NCBI GenBank assembly: GCA_018821305.1
Contig: JAHJMN010000146.1
Span: 21,250 to 85,249, forward strand
DNA from: Myxococcota bacterium
GTDB lineage: Bacteria; Myxococcota_A; Polyangia; HGW-17
Length of the DNA: 64,000 bases
Direction of reading: 5' to 3'
Each line of letters opens with the position of its first letter. The first letter of the stretch is position 1. The notes beneath the pieces are model-generated. The model made no database searches. It was not told where the DNA came from and was given only the letters and a program-made list of their open reading frames with translations. Of the stretch, positions 8,462 through 16,916 are shown piece by piece. The position numbers and the translations under genes were made by a program.

Positions 8462-10723
8462 ATGAGAAACTATAACCGTACTGCTACTGATACCGTTAGA
8501 AACAATCAACTTCCGCCGCCGCCACCGCCACCCCCACCATCCTACTCGAGGAAAACATCACCTCCATCTTCTTCATCCGCGGGAAGTTTTTTTACTGCAA
8601 TCATTGTTATTGCAGCCTTTTCGATGCTTGTTTACACACTGTTTAACAAGTTTGCAGGTACATCGGAGAATGGAAGTAAAAATGGGAAAAAATCAATAGT
8701 TGCGGGGAATAAAGATGATAAAGGAATAAAAAAATCAGATAGTAAAATAAAAAATCTTTCCGTGTCAATTGCTCCTTCCCTTATTAAGGAAGATGAAAAT
8801 ATACCGCCTGAACAATTAGTATATGTTGCTCAAAAAGGGAAACTCAAGGCTCAGCGAATTGAGGATGCTGTTAAATTTGGATATTCAATCATTGATTTAA
8901 GTGATGATTTTGCACCCTTTATTTTTACGGATGGACCTGATACGCCCAACAAATATCGAAAAACTTATTTAAACCTAGCAAATGATCGAACGGATGAAGA
9001 AGGAAAACCGCTGAAGGCAGGGGACCATAATTATGCTGAATTATATGGAATTATTCCATCTTTCGGTGTTATTGCTAGACGTTTTGTCGAGGATGACTCA
9101 AAAGAGTGCTTTAAAAAATTAAATTATAAATATTTTAATCAGGCAAATTATCACGTGACCTATGTTTCCCGCAGAGATCTGCGCAAAGAAATGGAAACAC
9201 TTAAAAAGGAAGCGGCAAAGTCAAAGAAGAAAAACAGTTATGCTTCCCGACGTCATCGACTTATCACTGCTAAATATTATATGGTTACCGAAGCTCAAAA
9301 ACGACTTAAATGCGAAGGGCTTTTGAGCTCATATTCTCCGGGTTATATTAATTATTCAACTATTGAAGCCATAAAGGATTTTGAGCACAAACACATGATT
9401 TTCGGATGGGGAATTCTTTCCGGCGACACAAGAAAAGGTTTTGGCCGAACGCCTCTGGAAAACAATTACAGATCATTACGCCGCGCAGTGCGGGAACGAA
9501 TAGTTCACAATCTTGGCTTAATTGAAGACGGAAGTGTTAATAAGGTAAAGGGATTGTCCGATGAGTTCAAGGATCGGGAAGGAAAAAGCCAGCGAATTCC
9601 AAATCTTGTGAAAACATACACGGATATCTTTATGAAGGAAATGGGACTTGAAACACCGGAAAAAGCGCTAAAGTTTTTTAAGGATTTAAAAGGCCGACCC
9701 TTTGAACGAATGAAAGTTGCTGTTAAATTTCCACCTCTTCCAGATTATTATGATAAGTTCAACTTCAGTGTTGTAATTGATCGTGGCGATGTTTATTACG
9801 ACGCTCCATTTGATGCCTCGGGAAAGAATCGCTTTCAGCCCGTTTCCCGCCGACCAAGATTGATACTCTACACTACCTGGAAGGGCCAAAAAGTCCCTCT
9901 GGTTCGCTGGGGAACAACCATCGGGGGCTGGCGAAGTGAATTTAAAGATGGCAAAGAATATTACGCCTACAAAGAGAGCGATGTTGGCCCAAGAATCTGG
10001 AAGGACATTTTTTCTGCACCTGTTTGGATTCCGCCGAAAAGTTCACCTCCATCAGGACTTCTCCGTTCACATCGAAATAAAGATGGCCGCTGGATTACCC
10101 GTGTGAACCGGGAAGAAATAGGCCCCAGTTATTTGAGTGCTTACGGACTTGTAGCTGCTCACCATATAAGAAATCGCTCTGACAGTGGAAAATCCATCTG
10201 GTTTGATAATGGAATCCGAACTCATGGCAGTATGGATTATATGAGTATTATGCGACGCCACAGCCATGGTTGTCACAGACTTCACAATCATCTGGCCGTG
10301 CGATTGTTTTCCTTTATACTTATGCATACGGACCATAAGCGGAAGGGACAGACTAAATTGATCTATACGAGATCGTTCAGTCATAAAAATAAAGATTACA
10401 AAATTAAGTTGGATACACGGGGGTATCAGTTCAGTTTGACAAAACCCATTGAAGTTGAAGTTATTCGGGGCAGGGTTTTAGGGAAATTAAAACAGCCTTT
10501 CAAAGGATATCTGCCAAAACCTGGTGTTGAGTACGAAAAAGATGATCCAAACTTATCCGGAGAAGTTGACAGCACAGATAAATCCGGAGCGGGCCAGGGA
10601 GCTGCAGAGGCTTCTGTTGAGACAAAAATTAAGGAAAAGGAAGAAAAAAGATCCGATGAAAAACTCCTAAAAAGTAACCGGAAACTTCCACCACCACCAA
10701 TGGGTGTCAAACCCCTCGACTAG
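8462..10723 (+). CDS. Membrane-anchored L,D-transpeptidase (YkuD-type)
   Basis: The product is about 753 residues. It begins with a Pro-rich cytoplasmic stretch (nine prolines), then a single membrane helix (FFTAIIVIAAFSMLVYTLF, about 43-61), then a long periplasmic part. Near residue 600 the segments IRTHGSMDYMS and RRHSHGCHRLHNHL supply the conserved His, Ser-x-Gly-Cys and Arg of the YkuD catalytic motif, so it probably cross-links or edits peptidoglycan. The tail is Lys/Glu-rich and ends with another Pro cluster. The track starts at a TTG; the ATG four codons later is more likely, but no good ribosome site is visible for either. The region from about 70 to 450 matches nothing I recognise. 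Confidence 0.8.
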   Translation: MRNYNRTATDTVRNNQLPPPPPPPPPSYSRKTSPPSSSSAGSFFTAIIVIAAFSMLVYTLFNKFAGTSENGSKNGKKSIVAGNKDDKGIKKSDSKIKNLSVSIAPSLIKEDENIPPEQLVYVAQKGKLKAQRIEDAVKFGYSIIDLSDDFAPFIFTDGPDTPNKYRKTYLNLANDRTDEEGKPLKAGDHNYAELYGIIPSFGVIARRFVEDDSKECFKKLNYKYFNQANYHVTYVSRRDLRKEMETLKKEAAKSKKKNSYASRRHRLITAKYYMVTEAQKRLKCEGLLSSYSPGYINYSTIEAIKDFEHKHMIFGWGILSGDTRKGFGRTPLENNYRSLRRAVRERIVHNLGLIEDGSVNKVKGLSDEFKDREGKSQRIPNLVKTYTDIFMKEMGLETPEKALKFFKDLKGRPFERMKVAVKFPPLPDYYDKFNFSVVIDRGDVYYDAPFDASGKNRFQPVSRRPRLILYTTWKGQKVPLVRWGTTIGGWRSEFKDGKEYYAYKESDVGPRIWKDIFSAPVWIPPKSSPPSGLLRSHRNKDGRWITRVNREEIGPSYLSAYGLVAAHHIRNRSDSGKSIWFDNGIRTHGSMDYMSIMRRHSHGCHRLHNHLAVRLFSFILMHTDHKRKGQTKLIYTRSFSHKNKDYKIKLDTRGYQFSLTKPIEVEVIRGRVLGKLKQPFKGYLPKPGVEYEKDDPNLSGEVDSTDKSGAGQGAAEASVETKIKEKEEKRSDEKLLKSNRKLPPPPMGVKPLD

Positions 10724-10724
10724 A

Positions 10725-10908
10725 CCCAATGCTGTTCGGTTAGTACTTTTTTGAAGTAAATAACCAATAAATACAACGTCATATAATAATTAAATGAAAA
10801 CAGTAAGTCAGGAAAATAGAAATTATTAGCTGGAACAGGATAATAAGGGGCTTTCCTCTAACGTATTTCTTTTAAAAAGCCACAATTATATTACTTCAGG
10901 ACACGAAC
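10725..10908. repeat. Composite repeat: family C block, degenerate family B block, and a family A end
   Basis: Directly after the transpeptidase stop comes ACCCAATGCTGTTCGGTTAGT, shared with 19083 onward and in diverged form near 61165. Next is the family C tract GAAGTAAATAACCAATAAATACAACGTC, the uninterrupted version of the site that is split by a family A element at 61191-61343. A degenerate family B stretch (GTCAGGAAAATAG, GGAACAGGATAA) follows, and the segment closes with a family A right end, TTCAGGACACGAAC, at 10908. It accounts for over half of the 335-bp gap before the Rrf2 gene. Confidence 0.65.
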
Positions 10909-10994
10909 AATTTCTGCAATTCTTAATATAAATTATAAAATCGATTACAAATTAAAAAATTCGGAATAAGGTACACCGTATTCCACAATTGCCA

Positions 10995-11022
10995 TTGACT
11001 TTCAAAAATCAAGTATTAGGAT
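10995..11022 (+). promoter_or_regulatory. Promoter upstream of the Rrf2 regulator gene
   Basis: TTGACT and TAGGAT are separated by 16 bases and lie about 37 bases before the ATG. The -35 matches five of six consensus bases and the -10 four of six. It probably drives the oxygen-defence gene run and may be autoregulated by the Rrf2 protein, but no operator could be defined. Confidence 0.5.
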
Positions 11023-11058
11023 ACTCATATCTCATTTGGTTCTGCTGGAAGGAGTCAC

Positions 11059-11499
11059 ATGTTCAACGCACTAAACATCAGCGAAGCATCAAATCTTGCA
11101 ATTCACGCACTCATTGTACTCAATAACCTTGGAGGTAAGAAAAAGCTCTCCACTCAGTACATTGCCAAATTACTGAAAGTTTCTGAGTCACATCTGGCCA
11201 AAGTTATGCAACGCCTTGTAAAGAAAGGGATTCTACAGAGCGTTCGCGGAGCAAAAGGCGGATTTAATCTGAAGAAAAAGCCTGAAGATATTACATTGCT
11301 GGAAGTTACAGAAATCATAGATGGAAACGTTCCAACAAAAAGATGCCTTTTTCAGATTCCCCGTTGTCAGGATGGGGATTGCATAATTGCAAGGCTGCAA
11401 CATGATGTGAGTGTAATGGTAAGAGAACGATTAGCTCAGCATTCCATCGCCGATTTTATGGTCGATTTTAAGTATATGAGCGAAATGGAAAACAGTTAG
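11059..11499 (+). CDS. Rrf2-family transcriptional regulator with three conserved cysteines
   Basis: The 146-residue protein has the Rrf2 winged helix: a start LNISEASNLAIHAL, recognition region STQYIAKLLKVSESHLAKVMQRLVKKGIL and wing SVRGAKGGFNL. Its C-terminal half holds three cysteines (CLFQIPRCQDGDC, spacing x6 and x4), the arrangement that binds an iron-sulphur cluster in IscR and NsrR. This makes it a likely redox, oxygen or nitric-oxide sensor. It is the first gene of a same-strand run leading to superoxide reductase, ferritin and flavodiiron protein, so it probably controls them. GGAAGGAG is a strong ribosome site. Confidence 0.9.
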   Translation: MFNALNISEASNLAIHALIVLNNLGGKKKLSTQYIAKLLKVSESHLAKVMQRLVKKGILQSVRGAKGGFNLKKKPEDITLLEVTEIIDGNVPTKRCLFQIPRCQDGDCIIARLQHDVSVMVRERLAQHSIADFMVDFKYMSEMENS

Positions 11500-11507
11500 T
11501 TCCTTTG

Positions 11508-11522
11508 TTTCAGGACACGGAC
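11508..11522. repeat. Solo family A end
   Basis: TTTCAGGACACGGAC matches the right terminus of family A with one change. No partner end is evident within a normal element length, so this looks like a remnant in the gap after the Rrf2 gene. Confidence 0.4.
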
Positions 11523-11603
11523 TAATTAATATTCTGGATGATTTTCCATGTTTTCAGAATTATTTTTTCATTTTTGAGTTGAGTTTATACGTAAGGAGGC
11601 CCA

Positions 11604-11819
11604 ATGGCAGAGAAAACTATCACAACGGAAGAAAAGAAAGTTTTAACAGCGTTTAACTCTATTGGAGGAAATACTACCCCAAAGGCAGTTGCAGAGGTTT
11701 CAGGACTGGATTCAAAAATTGTTACAAACGTAATTAAATCCCTGAAGGAAAACGGGCTTATTGACAGCCCCGTTCGATGTCGCTACTGTATTACCGAAGC
11801 GGGAAAAAATAATTTATAA
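11604..11819 (+). CDS. Small winged-helix protein with a CxxC pair
   Basis: A perfect AAGGAGG precedes this 71-residue ORF. The sequence reads as a bare winged helix: EEKKVLTAFNSIGGN, TPKAVAEVSGLDSKIVTNVIKSLKENGLI as helix-turn-helix, then a short wing with CRYC near residues 59-62 and EAGK. It probably binds DNA. The cysteine pair could hold metal or act as a thiol switch. Its place between the Rrf2 gene and the superoxide reductase gene suggests a second layer of control of the oxygen-defence genes. A structural role or protein partner rather than DNA binding is possible. Confidence 0.8.
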   Translation: MAEKTITTEEKKVLTAFNSIGGNTTPKAVAEVSGLDSKIVTNVIKSLKENGLIDSPVRCRYCITEAGKNNL

Positions 11820-11860
11820 AATCAAAGTGATTTTTTAATCATACACACAAGGAGAAATCA

Positions 11861-12235
11861 ATGGAAGTAAAAGTTTTAAAATGTGATAAATGTGGAAATA
11901 TCGTTGAAATGCTTCATGAAGGACCTGGGGCAATGAGCTGCTGTGGTGAAGAAATGAAGCTCATCGTGGAAAATACCGTTGATGCTGCTCGTGAGAAACA
12001 TGTTCCGGTTATTGAAAAGATCGATGGCGGAATTCGTGTAACAGTGGGCAGTGTTGAGCATCCTATGCTTGATGCTCATTTTATACAGTGGATTGAAGTA
12101 ATTACTGAAAATATGGTACTCCGGGCTCATCTGAAACCCGGGGAAAAACCCGTTGCTGAATTCAAAATTGATAACACACAGAAATTCTATGTCAGAGAAT
12201 ATTGCAATCTGCATGGATTATGGAAGGCGGAATAA
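11861..12235 (+). CDS. dfx: Desulfoferrodoxin (two-iron superoxide reductase)
   Basis: Superoxide reductase converts superoxide to hydrogen peroxide in the cytoplasm without releasing oxygen. The 124-residue protein has the N-terminal desulforedoxin domain with four cysteines (CDKC near 8-11 and CC near 28-29) for a rubredoxin-like iron, and the catalytic domain with ligands in EKHVPVIEK, VEHPMLDAHFIQWIEV and the C-terminal YCNLHGLW. AAGGAG precedes the ATG. The stop is two bases before the ferritin start, so the two are surely co-transcribed. The iron-storing neighbour fits a role in keeping free iron away from the peroxide product. Confidence 0.96.
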   Translation: MEVKVLKCDKCGNIVEMLHEGPGAMSCCGEEMKLIVENTVDAAREKHVPVIEKIDGGIRVTVGSVEHPMLDAHFIQWIEVITENMVLRAHLKPGEKPVAEFKIDNTQKFYVREYCNLHGLWKAE

Positions 12236-12237
12236 TC

Positions 12238-12729
12238 ATGGACGCAAAACTTGTTAGTGAACTCAATAAACAAATTAACGAAGAAATGTTTTCTTCATAT
12301 CTCTATCTGTCCATGGCTGCATACTTTGAAAACGCTAATTACGGCGGTTTCGCTGCCTGGATGCATGCCCAGTCCCGGGAGGAAATGGGTCATGCAATGA
12401 AAATGTTTAAGTTCCTTCTGGAACGTGGAGAAAAAGTAGAACTTGAAGCTATTGCTAAACCACAGGCATCATGGGAAAAACCTTATGATGTTTTTAAGGC
12501 AAGTTTAGCTCATGAGCAGCATATAACTTCGAGAATTAATCATTTATATTTTCTTGCTAAAGAAGTTAAGGATTCCGCTGCCGAAATTTTCCTCCAATGG
12601 TTTGTTACAGAACAGGTGGAAGAGGAAGCATCCGTATCCGAAGTCGTTGCAAAAATGGAAATGCTCAATGAAGCTCCCGTTGCAATGTACATGCTGAGTA
12701 AAGAACTCGGAGCCCGCGGAGCTCACTAA
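12238..12729 (+). CDS. Ferritin (non-haem, bacterial FtnA type)
   Basis: Ferritin oxidises and stores iron in a 24-subunit shell. I start it at the ATG giving MDAKLVSELNKQINEE, three bases past the dfx stop and after GGAAGGCGG; the track start lies inside dfx. The 163-residue length is typical. Ferroxidase residues are visible: Glu in INEEMFSSYLYLSMAAYF, the ExxH pair in SREEMGHAMKMF, and the EQVEEEA segment of the fourth helix. The end of the protein (SKELGARGAH) is normal for the family. Co-transcription with dfx couples iron storage to superoxide removal. Confidence 0.96.
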   Translation: MDAKLVSELNKQINEEMFSSYLYLSMAAYFENANYGGFAAWMHAQSREEMGHAMKMFKFLLERGEKVELEAIAKPQASWEKPYDVFKASLAHEQHITSRINHLYFLAKEVKDSAAEIFLQWFVTEQVEEEASVSEVVAKMEMLNEAPVAMYMLSKELGARGAH

Positions 12730-12747
12730 AACTCTCCTGATCTTATA

Positions 12748-12775
12748 AAGATATTCCTTGCTTACGGAATATCTT
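12748..12775. terminator. Perfect 10-bp hairpin after the ferritin gene
   Basis: AAGATATTCC and GGAATATCTT form a perfect stem around an 8-base loop, starting 19 bases after the ferritin stop. There is no clear T tract, so it may be an mRNA-stabilising or attenuating hairpin rather than a full terminator, letting some transcription pass to the flavodiiron gene. Confidence 0.5.
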
Positions 12776-12870
12776 GACCGTTTCCTCAATTGTATGGCAG
12801 AAAATACTTCGTATCGATCCTTTCTTTGCAAATTTAATATTTGATAAACGATTTTATTAAAGGAAATATC

Positions 12871-14085
12871 ATGAATCATATCAGTGCAGTAAAAATAAGC
12901 GATCATGTATACTGGGTTGGAGCAATTGACTGGAGTGTCAGGGATTTTCATGGCTATGATACATCCCGCGGTACGACCTATAACGCATATCTTGTAACCG
13001 GATCAAAAAATATACTTATCGACACAGTTAAACGTGACTACGTTGATGAACTGATCAGTCGTGTTCAAAGCGTTATCCCTCTTGATAAAATAGATTATAT
13101 TATTTCCAACCACGCCGAGCCTGATCATAGTGGCAGCCTGGACATTATGATTGAAAAAATTAAACCAGAAAAAGTTTTTGCCTCAAAGATGGGCGTCAAG
13201 GCCCTTGCAGAGCATTTTTTATGGGAGCACGACATTACGGCAGTTGATGATGGCAGTGAAATTGAACTGGGTGGTCTGAAGTTCCGTTTTTATGAAACCC
13301 GCATGCTTCATTGGCCGGATTCAATGTTTACTTTTCTCGTAGATGACAATCTCCTGTTCAGTCAGGATGCTTTTGGAATGCATCTTGCCTCATCCGAACG
13401 ATTTGCCGATGAGTGTGAATGGCCGATACTTGAGTATGAATCAGCAAAATACTTTGCTAATATCCTTCTTCCCTATGCTCCCCTTATTGGCAAACTTGTT
13501 ACAAAAATTGGAGAGTTAGGATTGAATCCTGCGGTTGTTGCCCCGGATCACGGACCTATCTGGAGAGGAGATGATATTGGAAAGATCATAAATCTCTATC
13601 TTAGATGGACAAAACAGGAAATGACGTCAAAGGTTGTTATTATTTATGACACCATGTGGGGTGCTACAAAGAAAATGGCTCAGTCAATGGCTGATACCTT
13701 TGCTGCTGCGGGGCATTACGTTAAAGTTCTTCCACTCAAAGGTGTTCACAGATCCAATGTAATAACGGAAATTCTTGAGGCTGGTGCTGTAATAATTGGG
13801 TCACCAACTCTCAATAATAACCTGTTTCCGACACTGGCTGATGTTCTTACCTATTGCCGGGGTCTAAAACCTAAAAACCTTATCGGTGCAGCTTTCGGGT
13901 CCTATGGCTGGAGTGGTGAAGGTGTTCCTCAGGTAAAGACAATTATGGAAGAAATGGGCATTGAGTTCATTGGTAGTTGTAAAGCAAAATATGGACCTTC
14001 TGAAAAAGATATTGAGTGCTGTCGAGATCTCGCACGACAGGTTTCCGAAGTACTAAAAGAAAAAATTGCCAATAAAACGAACTGA
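12871..14085 (+). CDS. Flavodiiron protein (FprA/rubredoxin:oxygen oxidoreductase family)
   Basis: Flavodiiron proteins reduce oxygen to water, or nitric oxide to nitrous oxide, in the cytoplasm of anaerobes. I start at the ATG after AAAGGAAATATC, giving 404 residues, a standard two-domain length. The metallo-beta-lactamase-like domain has the diiron ligands in NHAEPDHSG, a later His in SQDAFGMH, and PDHGPIWR; the flavodoxin domain begins at VVIIYDTMWGATKKMA and holds GSPTLNNNLFP and FGSYGWSGEG for FMN. It is followed by the NAD(P)H-dependent flavoprotein, its plausible electron source. Whether oxygen or NO is the true substrate cannot be read from sequence. Confidence 0.95.
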   Translation: MNHISAVKISDHVYWVGAIDWSVRDFHGYDTSRGTTYNAYLVTGSKNILIDTVKRDYVDELISRVQSVIPLDKIDYIISNHAEPDHSGSLDIMIEKIKPEKVFASKMGVKALAEHFLWEHDITAVDDGSEIELGGLKFRFYETRMLHWPDSMFTFLVDDNLLFSQDAFGMHLASSERFADECEWPILEYESAKYFANILLPYAPLIGKLVTKIGELGLNPAVVAPDHGPIWRGDDIGKIINLYLRWTKQEMTSKVVIIYDTMWGATKKMAQSMADTFAAAGHYVKVLPLKGVHRSNVITEILEAGAVIIGSPTLNNNLFPTLADVLTYCRGLKPKNLIGAAFGSYGWSGEGVPQVKTIMEEMGIEFIGSCKAKYGPSEKDIECCRDLARQVSEVLKEKIANKTN

Positions 14086-14114
14086 CCTCCAATAATCAGG
14101 CAGCAGGTAAAACA

Positions 14115-15278
14115 ATGTCCAATGAAAAAATCATTATAGTTGGCGGTGGTGGTGCAGGTGTCAGTGCCGCTCAGGCTATTCGCTCTGTTAATTCAACGAT
14201 TCCTGTAACAATTGTTACTAAAGAATCAATAAAACCGTATTTTCGTCCTGTATTAACATCTCTCCTCGAAAGTCTGGATGGAGAAAATAAAAAAGGCTTT
14301 TTTGTAAAAGACGAACAGTGGTTTTTAGATAACAATATTGAATTTATAACAGATTTCAATGTTGCCAAAATTGATTCCGAAAATAAAACTCTGGTGAATT
14401 CCAATGGTATGAGTCTGTCGTGGTCAAAGCTTATTATTGCTACGGGATCTGAGCCTCTGGTGATTCCTGATGCATTCCGACACAGAAAAAACGTTTTTAC
14501 AGTTCGAACCATTGAAGATACTCGAAGGTTATATAATTTTATTTCCGGGGTTTCTTCAGTCCTCATTTCCGGGGGTGGTTTGCTCGGTCTGGAAGCTGCA
14601 TGGTATATTCTTCGCCGGGGCATAACAGTACATGTTTCAGAATATTTCAAACGCCTTTTACCTCGCCAGTTGGACGAAGATGGTGGTGCTTATCTTACAG
14701 ATATTATAAGTAAATCAGGGGTAAAGCTGCATACTGGTGCATGTATTAAAGATTTCTCAGGTGAGACATACCTGGATGTCGTTCTTGATAATGGTGAAGA
14801 ACTCAAAGCAGGATGTATTGTATATTCCGTAGGAGTTAAAAGTTCATTTCCAGAATTAACTCCGGAGCCACCGAAATTGGAACGCGGAATTATTGTAGAC
14901 GAACATATGCGTTCATCAATTGATAATATCTACGCATGCGGTGATTGCGCTCAGTTTGGAAATTTTATTCCAGCTCTGTGGATGGTTGCCCTGAAACAGG
15001 GGGAAACCGCCGGAAAAAATGCCGCCGGGGGAGATGCAGTTTATCAGCATCAACTCTATCCGGCTATGCTAAAGGCTTTTGATACCCATGTGATGAGCGT
15101 TGGATCGATTGAAGGAAGTTTTATTGAAAATCGCACGGCAAACTCCTTTATGCGATTGTTTCACGACGAGAATGGAAATTCTAAAGGAGCCTGGTGCATA
15201 GGTGATCCTCAGCGAGCGACTAAACTTATCAAAATGGTAAAAGACTCATCTCCTGCAGAATCATCAGTATTTCATTGA
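14115..15278 (+). CDS. NAD(P)H:rubredoxin oxidoreductase-like flavoprotein
   Basis: This 387-residue protein is of the pyridine nucleotide-disulphide oxidoreductase class I fold used by rubredoxin reductase and NorW. It has an N-terminal FAD loop (IIVGGGGAGVSAAQAI, about 6-21), the central ATGSEP turn, a second nucleotide loop (LISGGGLLGLEAAWYI) and the late FAD motif YACGDCAQF. It lies 29 bases after the flavodiiron gene and probably reduces it, usually through rubredoxin. No rubredoxin gene is present in this window, so the carrier is encoded elsewhere or another iron protein substitutes. Nitrite reductase-like or ferredoxin reductase roles are less likely. Confidence 0.88.
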   Translation: MSNEKIIIVGGGGAGVSAAQAIRSVNSTIPVTIVTKESIKPYFRPVLTSLLESLDGENKKGFFVKDEQWFLDNNIEFITDFNVAKIDSENKTLVNSNGMSLSWSKLIIATGSEPLVIPDAFRHRKNVFTVRTIEDTRRLYNFISGVSSVLISGGGLLGLEAAWYILRRGITVHVSEYFKRLLPRQLDEDGGAYLTDIISKSGVKLHTGACIKDFSGETYLDVVLDNGEELKAGCIVYSVGVKSSFPELTPEPPKLERGIIVDEHMRSSIDNIYACGDCAQFGNFIPALWMVALKQGETAGKNAAGGDAVYQHQLYPAMLKAFDTHVMSVGSIEGSFIENRTANSFMRLFHDENGNSKGAWCIGDPQRATKLIKMVKDSSPAESSVFH

Positions 15279-15334
15279 ATTTGTTTTAATAAGATTCTTG
15301 GCGGTGTTTATAATAATATTATTGAGGAGTTAAT

Positions 15335-15673
15335 ATGGCATCTACACTGGATTTTGTTGAGTTTGTTGCAGGTCAGATAACCGGGGCGGGTCTTATTACG
15401 TTCAGAAAAATGTTCGGCGAATATGCTTTTTACTGTAATGGAAAGGTTGTAGCTTTAATATGTGACAATCAGTTTTTCGCAAAACCGCACCCCCAAATCA
15501 GAGAGTTTATTGGAACTGTTACTGAAGCTCCACCATATCCTGGTGCTAAAATGCACTTTTTAATTTCTGATAAACTTGAAGATGCTGACTGGATGAGCGA
15601 ACTTATTAGAATCTCATACAATTGTCTTCCTGAGCCTGCCCCTAAAAAACCCCGGAAAAAGAAAACGAAATAG
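15335..15673 (+). CDS. TfoX N-terminal-domain protein
   Basis: The 112-residue product matches the stand-alone TfoX N-terminal domain: FRKMFGEYAFYCNGKVVALICDNQFFAKPHP followed by PYPGAKMHFLISD and a closing helix. The C-terminus is a basic tail (PKKPRKKKTK) that may bind nucleic acid. GAGGAG is a good ribosome site. Full TfoX/Sxy proteins activate competence genes; the isolated domain is widespread in bacteria and its role is not settled. It may be the last gene of the oxygen-defence run, but the 56-base gap leaves this open. Confidence 0.85.
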   Translation: MASTLDFVEFVAGQITGAGLITFRKMFGEYAFYCNGKVVALICDNQFFAKPHPQIREFIGTVTEAPPYPGAKMHFLISDKLEDADWMSELIRISYNCLPEPAPKKPRKKKTK

Positions 15674-15700
15674 TATCAGAGAATTACCAATGTAGAAAAT

Positions 15701-16396
15701 TTATTCAATGCGTGCAGTGGCCATGGAGTGAACCTTTGTGGTGAGTTCGCCTGTGGGAACAGGATCACCTGCCATAAAGGCAGTCTGGCCTCCGATAAAG
15801 AAATAAAATGGAACACTTGGGGCCTGACAGTAGTCCGTAAGGATGTTTTCCCCGTTTGATGTAAGAATAATATCGTAAACTCCAGTAGCTCCTGCGGGAA
15901 TAGATGCGAGAGTTCCGATGAGGCTGGCTCCTGGATTTATGTCTCCATTGGCGTCATACAATGCCGTGACATTTTGCGGTGCAAGATAAATTTCAAGGGG
16001 TGGAAGATCAAAATTAAGAGTATTAACAGTTACTTCCATTTGGATGTACTTGAACGATACTGTGACATGATCTTTAGAACTGACTACAGCGAGTTCTTCT
16101 ACTTCTTCCTGAAGATTGACTAAAGCACTGCGGAGTACATATTCGCCAATGGCCATGCAAGTAGAAGATGCGGTGTCGCACTTAAAGTTTTCACCACCGG
16201 CAGTTTGACATACGGTATCGTCTGTGCACGCTACTTCAGGAATCTCACCTTGGACATCAATATTGAAATCATTGGTATTAATAGTGAATTCTTTTTCCGG
16301 AAGAATAAAATTGAAATCGGTGATGTCTTCGGCAATAAAATCGCATGATGATGTGAATAAAAGCAGGAAAATTAAAAATAAGTTAGTTTTAAACAT
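15701..16396 (-). CDS. Predicted surface lipoprotein with Cys-rich module
   Basis: The 231-residue product has a signal peptide with lipobox SSC (about residue 18) and an AGAGG ribosome site. After an Asp/Asn-rich stretch it carries a small four-cysteine module (CTDDTVCQTAGGENFKCD) of the kind seen repeatedly in Myxococcota surface proteins. The rest is beta-rich and ends with a conserved-looking VHSMATARIE. I recognise no enzyme motif. It converges on the TfoX-N gene, with 27 bases between stops. Likely an outer-membrane lipoprotein of unknown function. Confidence 0.75.
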   Translation of the reverse strand: MFKTNLFLIFLLLFTSSCDFIAEDITDFNFILPEKEFTINTNDFNIDVQGEIPEVACTDDTVCQTAGGENFKCDTASSTCMAIGEYVLRSALVNLQEEVEELAVVSSKDHVTVSFKYIQMEVTVNTLNFDLPPLEIYLAPQNVTALYDANGDINPGASLIGTLASIPAGATGVYDIILTSNGENILTDYCQAPSVPFYFFIGGQTAFMAGDPVPTGELTTKVHSMATARIE

Positions 16397-16530
16397 TCTG
16401 AACCTCTTTTCATGTACTTTTCAGAACTCGTCCGAAAAAGTATAACAATAAATATATTGAAACCATAAAACAAAAATCATACACAGTATAATTATATTAC
16501 TTTAGAGAACAACAGGACAGTAACTAAATC

Positions 16531-16683
16531 GATCGTGTCCTGAATTTCAATTTTTATCAAAATTGAGCATGTTTACGAAATCATGCTATTCAGAACACTG
16601 TAATAATTACAAAGTCTTCATTCTTAATGTCCTGTGTTAAATTAAGTCGTTAACTTGAAAAAATAGTATTACAGGACATTAAC
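16531..16683. repeat. Family A repeat, subtype A1, 153 bp, inverted orientation
   Basis: It runs from GATCGTGTCCTGAATTTC to ATTACAGGACATTAAC and is the reverse complement in layout of the copies at 3458 and 61191 (for example GTCTTCATTCTTAATGTCCTGTGT). Just upstream, GGACAGTAAC ends six bases before this element begins, so two element ends face each other. The rest of the 520-bp gap holds only AT-rich sequence and the leader of glgX. Confidence 0.8.
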
Positions 16684-16916
16684 TAACTAGATCGGCGGAA
16701 AAGGTAATAAATTTACCTGATCCCTCGAAACAGTGTACCACTCTTTGTCACTTTGGTTGCCTTTTTTCAAGTATTTTTTATATTTCCTGATATTTTGGTT
16801 GCAGTATCTAAGAGTCTGGTGTTAAAAAACGCAGTTTTCTTCGCGAAGTAAAATTCCGGACGCGAAATAATTTGGATTTTAAAGAATCGATAGATATATT
16901 CTCAGGGTATTTGATT

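Noticed and set aside
12544-12951. 135-residue minus-strand ORF across the ferritin gene end
   Set aside because: It is a shadow of ferritin and the flavodiiron gene; its ribosome site is poor and the amino-acid pattern is not protein-like.
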